A stretch of DNA of 64,000 nt from Fusobacterium_C necrophorum_A (lineage in GTDB: Bacteria; Fusobacteriota; Fusobacteriia; Fusobacteriales; Fusobacteriaceae), in assembly GCF_004134945.1 (NCBI RefSeq), contig NZ_SBAP01000014.1, positions 10,722-74,721 on the forward strand. The letters are read 5' to 3'. The position numbers and the translations under genes are program-made. The notes under the pieces were generated by a model, which made no database searches, was not told the origin of the DNA, and worked only from the letters and a program-made list of their open reading frames with translations. Within the stretch, counting starts at the first letter, position 1; every line of letters begins with the position of its first letter. This document shows positions 16,096 through 24,831 of the stretch, in pieces.

Positions 16096-16863
16096 ATGTT
16101 ATCTTCAGAACGCTATCAATTTATCATTCAATATTTGGAATCTCATAAAAGTGTGACTCGAAAAGAATTGGCAGACTTATTGGCTGTGAGTTCCATGACG
16201 ATAGGAAGAGACCTAAAGAAATTGGAGGAAAAAGGATATCTTCTTTGTACCTATGGCGGTGCAATTTTGCCAAATTCTTTAGTAGAAGAAAAAAAATATG
16301 ATCGAAAAAAAGAAGAAAACAGGGAGATAAAAAAAAGCATTGCTAAAAAAGCCTTGGAAGAAATTCATTCCAATATGACCATTATTTTGGATGCCGGTAC
16401 AACAACTTATGAATTGGCTTGTCTTATTTCTCAGGCTTCCGTCCAAAATCTGAGAGTGATTACCAATGATTTATACATAGCTCTGGAATTATATCGGAAA
16501 GAAAATATACATATACTGTTATTAGGAGGAGAAATTTCTTTGGAAACCGGAGCGACGGACAGTATAGTGTCCGTGAAACAAATAGAAAATTACAATGCAG
16601 ACATTGCATTTTTAGGAATTTCCTCCATTTCCGAGAACTTAGATATAACCGTTCCTACAGAAACAAAAGCCATTTTAAAACGTACTATGATGAAGATCAG
16701 CGAAAAGAGTATTTTATTGGCAGACCAAAGTAAGTTTGGAAAGAAGAAATTATATAGAGCGGCTCATATCAAGAATTTTCATAAGATTATTACAAATTAT
16801 TCTTTTTCTGACACGGAAATAGAGAAGCATAATTTAATGGGAAAAATTATATCAGTAAACTGA
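16096..16863 (+). CDS. DeoR/GlpR-family transcriptional regulator of the acid-sugar operon
   Basis: A 255-residue regulator. Residues 1-57 form the DeoR helix-turn-helix (RKELADLLAVSSMTIGRDLKKLEEKG), followed by the family's TYGGAIL link. The C-terminal sugar-phosphate sensor domain shows LDAGTTTYELA and NDLYIALEL. Such repressors usually respond to a phosphorylated pathway intermediate. It is the first gene before a DUF1537 kinase, PdxA2, GntP permease and KpsF-type isomerase, 29 bases from the next, so local control of that pathway is likely. Confidence 0.92.
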   Translation: MLSSERYQFIIQYLESHKSVTRKELADLLAVSSMTIGRDLKKLEEKGYLLCTYGGAILPNSLVEEKKYDRKKEENREIKKSIAKKALEEIHSNMTIILDAGTTTYELACLISQASVQNLRVITNDLYIALELYRKENIHILLLGGEISLETGATDSIVSVKQIENYNADIAFLGISSISENLDITVPTETKAILKRTMMKISEKSILLADQSKFGKKKLYRAAHIKNFHKIITNYSFSDTEIEKHNLMGKIISVN

Positions 16864-16892
16864 TACCAAAAAAGAGAAATTAGGGAGGGAAT

Positions 16893-18170
16893 ATGCTAAA
16901 GTATGTAATTGTCGCGGATGACTTAACGGGCTCGAATGCAACTTGTTCTCTTTTAAAGAAAGTGGGACTTAGAGCAGCAAGTATTTTTCAATTACCCAAA
17001 AAAAGGATCGAAGAAATGGACGTAATTTCCTATTCTACAGATAGTCGAGGTGTTACGAAAGAAGAAGCCTATGAAAGAGTAAAAAGAGCGGTTAATGGAT
17101 TGAAGGGGGATGAAATTCTGCTCTATAACAAACGAATTGATTCTACACTACGCGGGAATATAGGTGCGGAGATGGATGCAATGTTGGAGCAATTAGAAGA
17201 GAATAGGATTGCCGTTGTTGTTCCGTCTTACCCGGATTCAGGAAGGATTGTTGTCAATAAAATAATGTTGGTGAACGGGATATTATTGGAAAATTCTGAT
17301 GCAGGAAGAGATCCGAAAACGCCGATTCATACTTCTTGTGTAGAAGAACTTATCAAAAAACAAACGAAATATACTTCTCATTATTTTCATTTAGAGACCA
17401 TTGCCAAAGAAGAAAAAAGTTTGCTACAAGAAATTCAAGAGCAGGGAAAGAAAAATCGAATTTTAATTTTTGATGCTGTAACAAATGAGGATATTATGAA
17501 AATTGCAAGAGTAGTAAGTCAAAGTGATTTTAAGATTATTACGGTAGATCCCGGTCCGTTTACGATGTATTACGCAAAAGAATTACAGAAGAAAAATCAC
17601 TTGGACAAAAAGATTCTTATGGTCATTGGAAGTGCGACGGAAACCACAAAAAAGCAAATAGAATATATTTTACAACAAGAGGATATTTTTTTAGAGAAGA
17701 TGAATCCTAAAAAATTTTTTTTGGAAGAAGAGCGAAAACAGGAAATTCAGAGAGTAGTTTCCATGATGAAAAAGGGGATAGAAAGTTATGACTTATTTTT
17801 ATTAACAACGTCTCCTATTGGAAATGATGAGAAATTAAATTTACAGGAAATTGCAAGTGAAATGAAAATGACGGTAGAAGAGATCTCCAAGATTATCTCG
17901 AATACTTTAACAGAAGCCGCAACATTGATTTTGGAGGAAACTCAAAAGTTCGAAGGAATTTACAGTTCCGGAGGAGATATTACTGTGGCTCTTTTAGAAA
18001 AATTAGAGACAATTGGGGTAGAAATTAAAGAAGAAGTGATTCCGCTTACTGCTTATGGAAGATTCATCGGAGGAAAATTTCCTAACATGAAGCTGGTAAG
18101 TAAGGGAGGAATGGTAGGAAGAGAAGATACCATAAAATTATGTTTAAATCAAATGAAAAACGATATATGA
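16893..18170 (+). CDS. Four-carbon acid-sugar kinase (DUF1537/DtnK-type)
   Basis: A 425-residue kinase. The N-terminal substrate domain shows the hallmark ADDLTGSNATCSLL and YSTDSRG, then KRIDSTLRGN; the C-terminal nucleotide domain shows SSGGDITVALLE and GGFI/GGKFPN-type glycines. Family members phosphorylate D-threonate, D-erythronate or related four-carbon acids at C4; the neighbouring pdxA2 then oxidatively decarboxylates the product to dihydroxyacetone phosphate. This kinase plus PdxA2 pairing is the published signature of those routes. The exact substrate among threonate, erythronate or another acid sugar is unknown. It is 10 bases from pdxA2. Confidence 0.88.
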   Translation: MLKYVIVADDLTGSNATCSLLKKVGLRAASIFQLPKKRIEEMDVISYSTDSRGVTKEEAYERVKRAVNGLKGDEILLYNKRIDSTLRGNIGAEMDAMLEQLEENRIAVVVPSYPDSGRIVVNKIMLVNGILLENSDAGRDPKTPIHTSCVEELIKKQTKYTSHYFHLETIAKEEKSLLQEIQEQGKKNRILIFDAVTNEDIMKIARVVSQSDFKIITVDPGPFTMYYAKELQKKNHLDKKILMVIGSATETTKKQIEYILQQEDIFLEKMNPKKFFLEEERKQEIQRVVSMMKKGIESYDLFLLTTSPIGNDEKLNLQEIASEMKMTVEEISKIISNTLTEAATLILEETQKFEGIYSSGGDITVALLEKLETIGVEIKEEVIPLTAYGRFIGGKFPNMKLVSKGGMVGREDTIKLCLNQMKNDI

Positions 18171-18180
18171 GGAGGAAAGG

Positions 18181-19179
18181 ATGAATAGACCTAAAATAGC
18201 AATACCTATGGGAGATCCCGCAGGAGTTGGACCGGAAATTGTAGTAAAGACAGCAGTGACAAAAGAGATTCAAGATTTATGTGATCTCATTATTATCGGA
18301 GATCGAAAAGTATTGGAAAAGGCTGGTCGTATTTGTGGAGTCAATTTGCAAATTCATAGTATAGAAAATGTAGAAGATGGCAATTATCAAGAGGGAATTT
18401 TGAACGTGATTGATTTGGGCAATATAGATCTGGAAAAAATGGAATATGGGAAAGTTCAGGGAATGTGTGGAAAAGCTGCTTTTGAGTATATAAAAAAGAG
18501 TGTGGAACTGGCGATGAATCATGCAGTAGATGCCATTGCAACAACTCCAATCAATAAAGAATCTCTACGAGCGGGAAAGATAGACTATATTGGACATACT
18601 GAAATTTTAGGGGATCTATCTCATTCGAGAGACCCTTTAACGATGTTTGAAGTGGCCAATATGAGAGTTTTTTTCCTAACGAGGCATATGTCTTTGAGAA
18701 ATGCATGTGATGCAATCACGAAAGAAAGAGTCCTGGAGTATATTCAAAGATGTACAAAGGCTTTAAAACAACTTGGAGTTACTGGAAAAATGGCAGTGGC
18801 GGGTTTAAATCCTCATTCCGGAGAGCACGGACTTTTTGGTTATGAAGAAGTGGAAGCAGTCAGTCCGGCCGTAGAAGAAGCACAAAAATTAGGTTATGAT
18901 GTTGTAGGACCCATAGGAGCTGATTCCGTCTTTCATCAGGCACTTCAAGGAAAATATCAGGCAGTGTTATCCTTGTATCATGATCAAGGACATATCGCAA
19001 CGAAGACCTATGATTTTGAAAGAACCATTGCGATTACTTTAGATATGCCTTTTTTAAGAACTTCTGTGGATCACGGAACCGCTTTTGACATTGCAGGGAA
19101 AGGAATTGTGAGTGCCGTGAGTATGATAGAAGCGGTTAGACTGGCTGCAAAATATGCACCAAATTTCAAAAATATTTAA
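18181..19179 (+). CDS. pdxA2: PdxA2-type 4-phospho-acid-sugar dehydrogenase (4-hydroxythreonine-4-phosphate dehydrogenase family)
   Basis: A 332-residue NAD- and metal-dependent dehydrogenase/decarboxylase. Seen: MGDPAGVGPEIV at the N-terminus, TTPINKESLRAG, the metal His in GHTEILG, LNPHSGEHGLFG, and LYHDQGHIATKT with the second metal His, then SVDHGTAFDIAGKG. The general family includes PdxA of vitamin B6 synthesis, but the neighbouring DUF1537 kinase points to the PdxA2 role: 4-phospho-D-threonate or erythronate to dihydroxyacetone phosphate and CO2. GAGGAAAGG precedes the ATG. Confidence 0.88.
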   Translation: MNRPKIAIPMGDPAGVGPEIVVKTAVTKEIQDLCDLIIIGDRKVLEKAGRICGVNLQIHSIENVEDGNYQEGILNVIDLGNIDLEKMEYGKVQGMCGKAAFEYIKKSVELAMNHAVDAIATTPINKESLRAGKIDYIGHTEILGDLSHSRDPLTMFEVANMRVFFLTRHMSLRNACDAITKERVLEYIQRCTKALKQLGVTGKMAVAGLNPHSGEHGLFGYEEVEAVSPAVEEAQKLGYDVVGPIGADSVFHQALQGKYQAVLSLYHDQGHIATKTYDFERTIAITLDMPFLRTSVDHGTAFDIAGKGIVSAVSMIEAVRLAAKYAPNFKNI

Positions 19180-19209
19180 TGAAAGCAAAGAAATAAGTGA
19201 GGTGAGAGC

Positions 19210-20568
19210 ATGGAACAACAAATTTTAATAGGACTAGTGATTGGAATTATTTGCTTAGTTTTTATGATCATGAAAACTAAGATTCATACTTTTTTGGCCT
19301 TAATGATTGCTACGATTCTGGTAGGTCTTATTGGAGGCGTGGAATATTCAAAAATCATGGAAAGTATCACAAAAGGATTTGGAGGAACTCTAGGAAGTAT
19401 TGGAATCATCATTGGATTCGGAGTTATGATGGGACAGCTTTTTGAAGCTTCCGGAGCGGCGAAAAAAATGGCTCTGAGTTTCTTGAAACTTTTCGGAAAA
19501 GGAAGAGAAGAATTAGCAATGGCGATTACGGGATTTTTGGTATCGATTCCTATTTTTTGTGATTCAGGTTTTATTATTTTAACTCCTTTGTTGAAAGCAA
19601 TTTCAAAAGAAACAAGGAAATCAATTGTTTCTTTAGGATTAGCCTTAGCAAGCGGATTGGTGATTACACACTCTTTAGTACCACCTACACCGGGACCGGT
19701 AGGAGTTGCCGGAATTTTTGGAGTAAGTGTTTCAAGTATTATTTTATGGGGAATTGTAGTTGCAATTCCTATGGTAATGGCAAGTTTGGTTTTTGCAAAA
19801 TTTGCAGGAAATAAAATTTGGCAAATTCCTACCGAAGATGGAGGATGGACTCGAGATAAAAATTATACTTGTCAAGTACAAGAAGAAAAGATTTTGGAAG
19901 AGGATAAGTTACCTTCCGCTTTCTTGGCATTTTCACCAATTGTAGTTCCTATTTTATTGATTTTGTTGGGAACAATTTCGAAAGCAATGCTTTTGACAGG
20001 AAAAATAATTGATTTTATCCAATTCATTGGAACGCCGGTATTGGCGGTTGGCATTGGATTAATCATTACTATTTACGGACTGGCGAAAAATATGGACAGG
20101 ACATCCATGATGGAAGAAGTGGAAACAGGAATTAAGTCAGCAGGTACGATTATTTTGATTACAGGAGCCGGAGGAGCCTTTGGGATGTTAATTCGAGATA
20201 GCGGAGTGGGAGATATCATAGCAAACACCTTGGTGAAAACTTCTTTGCCGGCTATTTTATTACCCTTTGTGATTGCAACACTGGTTCGATTCGTACAAGG
20301 AAGCGGAACGGTAGCTATGATTACTGCTGCCTCGATTACGGCACCTATCATAGCAAAATTGGATGTCAATCCTGTATTTGCAGCTTTAGCGGCTTGTACC
20401 GGTTCTCTTTTCTTCTCTTATTTTAATGACAGTTTTTTTTGGGTCATCAATCGTTCTATTGGGATTACAGAAGGAAAAGAGCAATTACGATTATATTCTA
20501 TTGCAAGTACAGTTGCATGGGCAGTAGGAATTGTGGTATTATTAATAATAAATATGATTTTTGGATAA
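19210..20568 (+). CDS. GntP-family gluconate/acid-sugar:H+ symporter
   Basis: A 452-residue permease with about 12-14 hydrophobic segments. GntP-family features are the early GGVEYSKIMESITKGFGGTL region, FCDSGFIILTPL, the conserved HSLVPPTPGPVGVAGIFG loop and a late SYFNDSFFWVINRS. In this operon its likely cargo is the acid sugar phosphorylated by the kinase upstream. It is preceded by a GAGGTGA ribosome site and followed after 37 bases by the isomerase gene. Confidence 0.9.
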   Translation: MEQQILIGLVIGIICLVFMIMKTKIHTFLALMIATILVGLIGGVEYSKIMESITKGFGGTLGSIGIIIGFGVMMGQLFEASGAAKKMALSFLKLFGKGREELAMAITGFLVSIPIFCDSGFIILTPLLKAISKETRKSIVSLGLALASGLVITHSLVPPTPGPVGVAGIFGVSVSSIILWGIVVAIPMVMASLVFAKFAGNKIWQIPTEDGGWTRDKNYTCQVQEEKILEEDKLPSAFLAFSPIVVPILLILLGTISKAMLLTGKIIDFIQFIGTPVLAVGIGLIITIYGLAKNMDRTSMMEEVETGIKSAGTIILITGAGGAFGMLIRDSGVGDIIANTLVKTSLPAILLPFVIATLVRFVQGSGTVAMITAASITAPIIAKLDVNPVFAALAACTGSLFFSYFNDSFFWVINRSIGITEGKEQLRLYSIASTVAWAVGIVVLLIINMIFG

Positions 20569-20605
20569 AATCAAATACTAAATGTCAAGAAAGAAGGAAT
20601 GACTC

Positions 20606-21574
20606 ATGTTGGAAGATCAAGAAATGATAGCAGTGGCTCAAGGAATTATTGATACCGAAATTCAGGGTTTGGAGAAGCTGAAGAAGTCTATGGGAAGAGA
20701 ATTGATAGAGGCGGCAAAAACGATTTATGAAAGTAGAGGGAAATTGATTATCACAGGAATCGGGAAAACGGGAGCCATTGGAAGAAAGATAGCAGCGACC
20801 CTTTCTTCCACGGGGACCACGACAATTTTTATGAATTCTACCGAGGGGCTTCATGGAGATTTGGGAATGGTAAATCCGGAGGATATTGTAATTGGAATTT
20901 CCAATAGCGGAGAAAGTGATGAAATTTTACATATTATACCGGCTATTAAAAACATTGGTGCGAAAGTATTTGCCATGACAGGAAATCCAAATTCAAGATT
21001 GGCTCAAGAAGCGGAAATTGTTTTATTCTGTGGGGTAGAAAGTGAGGGCTGCCCGTTGAATTTGGCACCTATGGCTTCTACGACTTCCGCCTTGGCTTTG
21101 GGAGATGCTCTTGCCGGAGTTTTGATGAGAATGCGAAATTTCCAACCGCAAAATTTTGCAATGTATCACCCGGGAGGAAGTTTGGGAAGAAGATTGTTAT
21201 CCCGAGTCAAAAACTTGATGAAGACGGGAGAGGACTTAGCTCTTTGTTCTCCGGATACCAAAATGAAAGATGTTATTTTGAAGATGAATGAAAAAAGACT
21301 TGGAATTTTGTGTGTCATGGAGAAGGAGAAGTTAGTTGGAATTATTACGGAAGGAGATATTCGAAGAGCTTTATCTCGAGAAGAAGAATTTTTTACCTTT
21401 TGTGCCGAGGAGATTATGACAAAGAAATATAAAAAAGTGGAACAGGATATGTTGGCAAATGAAGCTTTGTCTTATATGGAAGAAGGAAAATACCAAATTT
21501 CCGTAATGCCTGTATTTCATGAAGAAAGATTTGTCGGAGTTGTCAGAATTCATGACTTATTGAAACTGAAATAA
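20606..21574 (+). CDS. KpsF/GutQ-family arabinose-5-phosphate isomerase
   Basis: A 322-residue protein: a SIS domain (about residues 35-170; GIGKTGAIGRKIAATLSSTG, NSTEGLHGDLGMV, SNSGESDE) followed by two CBS repeats (about 200-320; LGILCVMEKEKLVGIITEGDIRRA). This is the domain order of KdsD/KpsF/GutQ, which interconvert ribulose-5-phosphate and arabinose-5-phosphate, the entry to KDO and lipopolysaccharide. Its place at the end of an acid-sugar operon recalls GutQ, so it may serve either LPS or catabolism. A bidirectional terminator follows. Confidence 0.88.
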   Translation: MLEDQEMIAVAQGIIDTEIQGLEKLKKSMGRELIEAAKTIYESRGKLIITGIGKTGAIGRKIAATLSSTGTTTIFMNSTEGLHGDLGMVNPEDIVIGISNSGESDEILHIIPAIKNIGAKVFAMTGNPNSRLAQEAEIVLFCGVESEGCPLNLAPMASTTSALALGDALAGVLMRMRNFQPQNFAMYHPGGSLGRRLLSRVKNLMKTGEDLALCSPDTKMKDVILKMNEKRLGILCVMEKEKLVGIITEGDIRRALSREEEFFTFCAEEIMTKKYKKVEQDMLANEALSYMEEGKYQISVMPVFHEERFVGVVRIHDLLKLK

Positions 21575-21592
21575 AGAATTATAAGGAAAAAT

Positions 21593-21637
21593 AAGACTGC
21601 ACCCAAAATCTTTTGGAGATAAGGGTGCAGTCTTTTA
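21593..21637. terminator. Bidirectional terminator between kpsF-type gene and queF
   Basis: A 12-bp perfect stem (AAGACTGCACCC with GGGTGCAGTCTT) is flanked by A-rich sequence on the left and T-rich on the right, between convergent genes. The right flank touches the queF stop. Confidence 0.9.
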
Positions 21638-22117
21638 TCGATTATCCACTTTTTCCGGATACATATCGTGATTTGCTATTCTATCGAGAGCAATCTCTTC
21701 CCATTTCGTTCCTTTTTTTCCATAATTGCAATAGGGATCAATGGAAATTCCCCCTCTGGGAGTGAATTTTCCCCAAACTTCAATATATTTGGGATCCATA
21801 ACTTGAATTAGATCTTTCATAATAATATTCATACAATCTTCATGAAAATCTCCATGATTTCGAAAGCTGAAAAGGTATAGTTTCAAAGATTTACTCTCTA
21901 TCATTTTAACATTAGGAACATAAGAAATAACAATATTGGCGAAATCCGGTTGTCCTGTGATGGGACAAAGACTCGTAAACTCAGGGCAATTAAATTTGAC
22001 AAAATAGTCATGATCCGGGTGTTTATTTTCAAAGGTTTCTAAGATTTGCGGAGCATAGTCCTGCGGATATTGTGTTTTCTGATTTCCTAATAGGGTCAAA
22101 TTTTTATTTTCTCTCAT
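21635..22117 (-). CDS. queF: NADPH-dependent 7-cyano-7-deazaguanine (preQ0) reductase
   Basis: A 160-residue short-form (type I) QueF that reduces the nitrile of preQ0 to the aminomethyl of preQ1. The catalytic Cys lies in FTSLCPITGQPDFA; the QueF motif ESKSLKLYLFSFRNHG binds NADPH; the downstream FHED supplies substrate contacts. It is the last gene of the queD operon. queC ends at the base before its start, so the two are tightly coupled. Confidence 0.95.
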   Translation of the reverse strand: MRENKNLTLLGNQKTQYPQDYAPQILETFENKHPDHDYFVKFNCPEFTSLCPITGQPDFANIVISYVPNVKMIESKSLKLYLFSFRNHGDFHEDCMNIIMKDLIQVMDPKYIEVWGKFTPRGGISIDPYCNYGKKGTKWEEIALDRIANHDMYPEKVDNR

Positions 22118-22813
22118 CTAGTTTCCTCCTCTTACCGTTACTAAAGGGTCAATATGGTCATTTTCTTCAAAGGCTTTTTCCCGATCCATACAAGTTCCAC
22201 ACTGTCCACAGGAATATTCTCCTCCCTCATAACAACTCCAAGTGAGTTCATAGGGAACCTTTAAATCCAATCCCAACTTTACAATCTCTTTTTTATGAAG
22301 TGCAAGAAAAGGAGCCTCCACTCTAACTTGTCTTCCACTTCCTTCATAGATAGCTGTATTCATGGCTTCATGAAAGGCAGGGCTGCAATCCGGGTAGGCA
22401 TTTCCGGCGGCGTCATCACTGTGAGCTCCATAGAAAATGATGTTACAGTCTTTCGAAAGAGCAATACTTGCTGCAGCGGATAAAAATAGACCATTTCGGA
22501 AAGGAACATAGGTTGATAAAATTTTTTCCTGTTGTTCTGCCAGTTGCTCCGCATAGGAACGATGTGGAATTTCCTTTCCGGAATGTTTTAGCAAGGAACA
22601 ATTGCTGTAAGAAAAAATTTTGGACAGATCGAGTTCTATCAATTCTACCTGATAGTAGTTTGCGATGTTTCTGGCAGCTTCTAATTCTTTGTTATGTTTT
22701 TGTCCGTAGAAGGCATTGAAAGTGACGACCTGTTCGGCACCGTATTTTTCAATTGCCATAGCCAAACAAGTTGTACTGTCGATTCCTCCGCTTAGTAATA
22801 CTAATACTTTCAT
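22118..22813 (-). CDS. queC: 7-cyano-7-deazaguanine synthase
   Basis: A 231-residue ATP-dependent ligase that turns 7-carboxy-7-deazaguanine into preQ0 using ammonia. The PP-loop reads LLSGGIDSTTCLA at the N-terminus, and the C-terminal zinc site is four cysteines in TWSCYEGG followed by CGQCGTCMDR. Length is normal. It follows folE by 8 bases and abuts queF. Confidence 0.96.
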   Translation of the reverse strand: MKVLVLLSGGIDSTTCLAMAIEKYGAEQVVTFNAFYGQKHNKELEAARNIANYYQVELIELDLSKIFSYSNCSLLKHSGKEIPHRSYAEQLAEQQEKILSTYVPFRNGLFLSAAASIALSKDCNIIFYGAHSDDAAGNAYPDCSPAFHEAMNTAIYEGSGRQVRVEAPFLALHKKEIVKLGLDLKVPYELTWSCYEGGEYSCGQCGTCMDREKAFEENDHIDPLVTVRGGN

Positions 22814-22821
22814 CTTTCCTC

Positions 22822-23397
22822 CTAGCTTCGTGGATATACTCTATTTTGTAAAAGTAAATTCTCTTTAAATTTTCCTAAAAAGCAGCTTGTTTCTGTTATA
22901 CTTTGCTGTTTTTTTATTCCTCTCATGCTCATACAGCTGTGCTTTCCTTGAATAAAAACGGCAACATCTTGTGAGTCGGTTACTTTTTGTATGATTTCAG
23001 CAATGTCCCTTCCCATTCTTTCCTGTAGCTGTAAACGTTTTCCAACCATATCACAAATACGAGCAACTTTGCTAAGCCCTAATAACTTTTTATTGGGAAG
23101 ATAGGCTACCGTCACTTTCATGTCGTACATCAAAGCCAAGTGATGTTCACAGACACTAAAAATTTCAATATCTCGAATTATAACCATATCCTCACTTTCC
23201 GTTGGATGCTCTCCCTCAAAAGTTTTTCCGAACATTTTTGCTATATCATCATTACTGTATTGAATTCCCTCAAAAATTTCTTCATACATGTTGGCAACTC
23301 GTTCCGGAGTTTCCAAAAGACCTTCTCGTTCTGGATCTTCTCCCAAAGCAATGAGAAGACCTCGAATGTGTTCCTGAATTGCTTTTTTATCGATCAT
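22822..23397 (-). CDS. folE: GTP cyclohydrolase I
   Basis: A 191-residue enzyme that opens GTP to dihydroneopterin triphosphate, the precursor of both folate and queuosine. It has LLETPERVANMYEEIF, the zinc ligands CEHH in SVCEHHLALM, the GKRLQLQERM stretch and the second zinc Cys in GKHSCMSMRG. Its place inside the que operon ties this copy to preQ1 synthesis. It begins at the base before the queE stop and is followed by queC. Confidence 0.96.
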   Translation of the reverse strand: MIDKKAIQEHIRGLLIALGEDPEREGLLETPERVANMYEEIFEGIQYSNDDIAKMFGKTFEGEHPTESEDMVIIRDIEIFSVCEHHLALMYDMKVTVAYLPNKKLLGLSKVARICDMVGKRLQLQERMGRDIAEIIQKVTDSQDVAVFIQGKHSCMSMRGIKKQQSITETSCFLGKFKENLLLQNRVYPRS

Positions 23398-24066
23398 TTA
23401 TACTCCTTTCGTTTCCGGATCCCAAATAAATTTATGCATTTGTAATTGCATATTGACTCCGTTCAGGTGATATTTTTTCATAAAATCTACAATACTCGGA
23501 AGGGGAATTTTTCCGAAAACAGGACTTAGATAAAGGGAACATCTTCCGATCAAAGAATATTTGTTTATGATTTCTCTTGCCCTTTCTAAATCCTGCAGAT
23601 CAGAAACCACAAATTTTACAGTGTCTTTTGTACTAACGGAAGAGAAATTTTCCAAACACATATATTCTTCCATATTACTTTGTGGAAGTTTATAATCCAG
23701 AGTAAACGAAGGCGGATTTTCAATGGATTGAAATTTTTTCAAAGGAATACTTCCATTTGTTTCAATTTCCACTTCAAACATTTTCTCTTTCGAAAAAGCT
23801 TCCAACAAGGCAAAAATATCAGATTGGAGGAGAGGTTCTCCTCCTGTTAAGGTAATATTTCTGATTCCTCTTTGTCTTGCCGTTTCCAAAATTTCCTCAA
23901 GACTCATCCAAGTAAAAGGACTCTTTTTTGTATTTGCCCATTTGGTATCACAATAGGAACAGTCCAAATTGCAGAACTGAAAACGAATAAAAAGAGCCAA
24001 TTGGCCTGCTTTTTTTCCTTCTCCATTGATACTCTCAAACATTTCTACTACTTTATACTTCGGCAT
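23398..24066 (-). CDS. queE: 7-carboxy-7-deazaguanine synthase (radical SAM)
   Basis: A 222-residue radical-SAM enzyme that ring-contracts 6-carboxytetrahydropterin. The iron-sulfur motif C-x3-C-x2-C is in FCNLDCSYCDTKWA (about residues 32-45); an N-terminal SINGEGKKAGQLALF and the SAM-binding TLTGGEPLLQ are also seen. Its start overlaps the queD end by 14 bases. An active enzyme is expected. Confidence 0.95.
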   Translation of the reverse strand: MPKYKVVEMFESINGEGKKAGQLALFIRFQFCNLDCSYCDTKWANTKKSPFTWMSLEEILETARQRGIRNITLTGGEPLLQSDIFALLEAFSKEKMFEVEIETNGSIPLKKFQSIENPPSFTLDYKLPQSNMEEYMCLENFSSVSTKDTVKFVVSDLQDLERAREIINKYSLIGRCSLYLSPVFGKIPLPSIVDFMKKYHLNGVNMQLQMHKFIWDPETKGV

Positions 24067-24496
24067 ATGACATCACATCTTTGGAATAAGCAGCACAGTT
24101 ATTGGGAGTTTCATAGACAAGGGCTTGCGAAACGGGAAAGCCTTTCTTTTGAAAATATTCATAAAAGAATTTTGCAAAATGTTCTGCAGTCGGTCGAAAT
24201 TCTACCTCAATGATACGAAATTGTTCTTCTTGTAAGGCAGTGAGAAGGGATTTTTTAAGAGAATTTTTTTCGACAATTAAGGCATGGTCAAAATATTCTG
24301 TAATTTCTCGGAGTTCCTTTTTTATTTCTGAAAAATCTAAAATCATTCCACGATAACTTCCCTCTTTCTCTAAATGTTCTGCAGAGATTTCAATTCGAAC
24401 TTTCCAACGATGTCCGTGAATATTTCTGCATTTTCCTTGATAATCTTTTAAAAAATGAGCACTGTCGAAACTGGCTTCACTCTGTAAAGTATACAT
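24053..24496 (-). CDS. queD: 6-carboxy-5,6,7,8-tetrahydropterin synthase
   Basis: A 147-residue QueD that converts dihydroneopterin triphosphate to 6-carboxytetrahydropterin. Zinc-binding His residues lie in SFDSAHFL and NIHGHRWKV, the catalytic Cys in GKCRNIHGH, and later residues include DFSEIKKELREI and the C-terminal Glu in VYETPNNCA. ATG 24496 has AAGGAGAAAGCC upstream; the frame extends to 24562 but that part lies in the riboswitch/terminator leader. It is the first gene of the operon behind the preQ1 riboswitch. Confidence 0.95.
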   Translation of the reverse strand: MYTLQSEASFDSAHFLKDYQGKCRNIHGHRWKVRIEISAEHLEKEGSYRGMILDFSEIKKELREITEYFDHALIVEKNSLKKSLLTALQEEQFRIIEVEFRPTAEHFAKFFYEYFQKKGFPVSQALVYETPNNCAAYSKDVMSYAEV

Positions 24497-24514
24497 GGCT
24501 TTCTCCTTTGTCAA

Positions 24515-24547
24515 ATAAAAATAGGGATAGATTTCTAGTCTATCCCT
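24515..24547 (-). terminator. Riboswitch-controlled intrinsic terminator upstream of queD
   Basis: Read on the minus strand, AGGGATAGA pairs with TCTATCCCT around a 7-base loop and is followed by a T-rich tract, 19 bases before the queD ATG. It lies downstream of the preQ1 aptamer, so it would end transcription when preQ1 is bound. Confidence 0.85.
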
Positions 24548-24586
24548 CATACACAATTCCAAAAAATTGTAATAAAAAATAGCCCT

Positions 24587-24627
24587 AGTTTTGTTTATAG
24601 ACAGGATGGTACCAATGAACTGTCTTT
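24587..24627 (-). promoter_or_regulatory. preQ1-I riboswitch aptamer
   Basis: On the minus strand a P1 stem (AGACAG with CTGTCT) encloses a loop that starts TTC and ends CC, followed by the A-rich tail ATAAACAAAACTAGGG. The tail, stem and loop order match the preQ1-I class, whose known targets are queuosine genes. It sits between a consensus promoter and a terminator ahead of queD. Confidence 0.8.
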
Positions 24628-24631
24628 GAGA

Positions 24632-24660
24632 ATTGTATCATTGATGAAAACGATTGTCAA
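24632..24660 (-). promoter_or_regulatory. Promoter of the queD operon
   Basis: On the minus strand TTGACA (24655-24660), exactly 17 bases, and TACAAT (24632-24637): a near-perfect vegetative promoter whose transcript would begin just before the riboswitch. Confidence 0.88.
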
Positions 24661-24731
24661 TAAAAAAGACAATTTTTTTATCTATCTTGCATTTTATATC
24701 TTTTAAAATTTCAAAAAGTTTTTTATTTTTC

Positions 24732-24760
24732 TTGAAATATAGCTTAAAAGGGTGTAGAAT
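24732..24760 (+). promoter_or_regulatory. Promoter of the M48 protease gene
   Basis: TTGAAA (24732-24737), a 17-base spacer and TAGAAT (24755-24760), about 70 bases before the ATG. The interval 24497-24831 holds no gene; it contains this promoter plus the queD leader on the other strand. Confidence 0.7.
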
Positions 24761-24831
24761 ACAGAAAATTTAAAATGAACGCAGCTATGAGTTTATCGCT
24801 GAAAATACATTGATTAGGAGGAGATAAAAGT

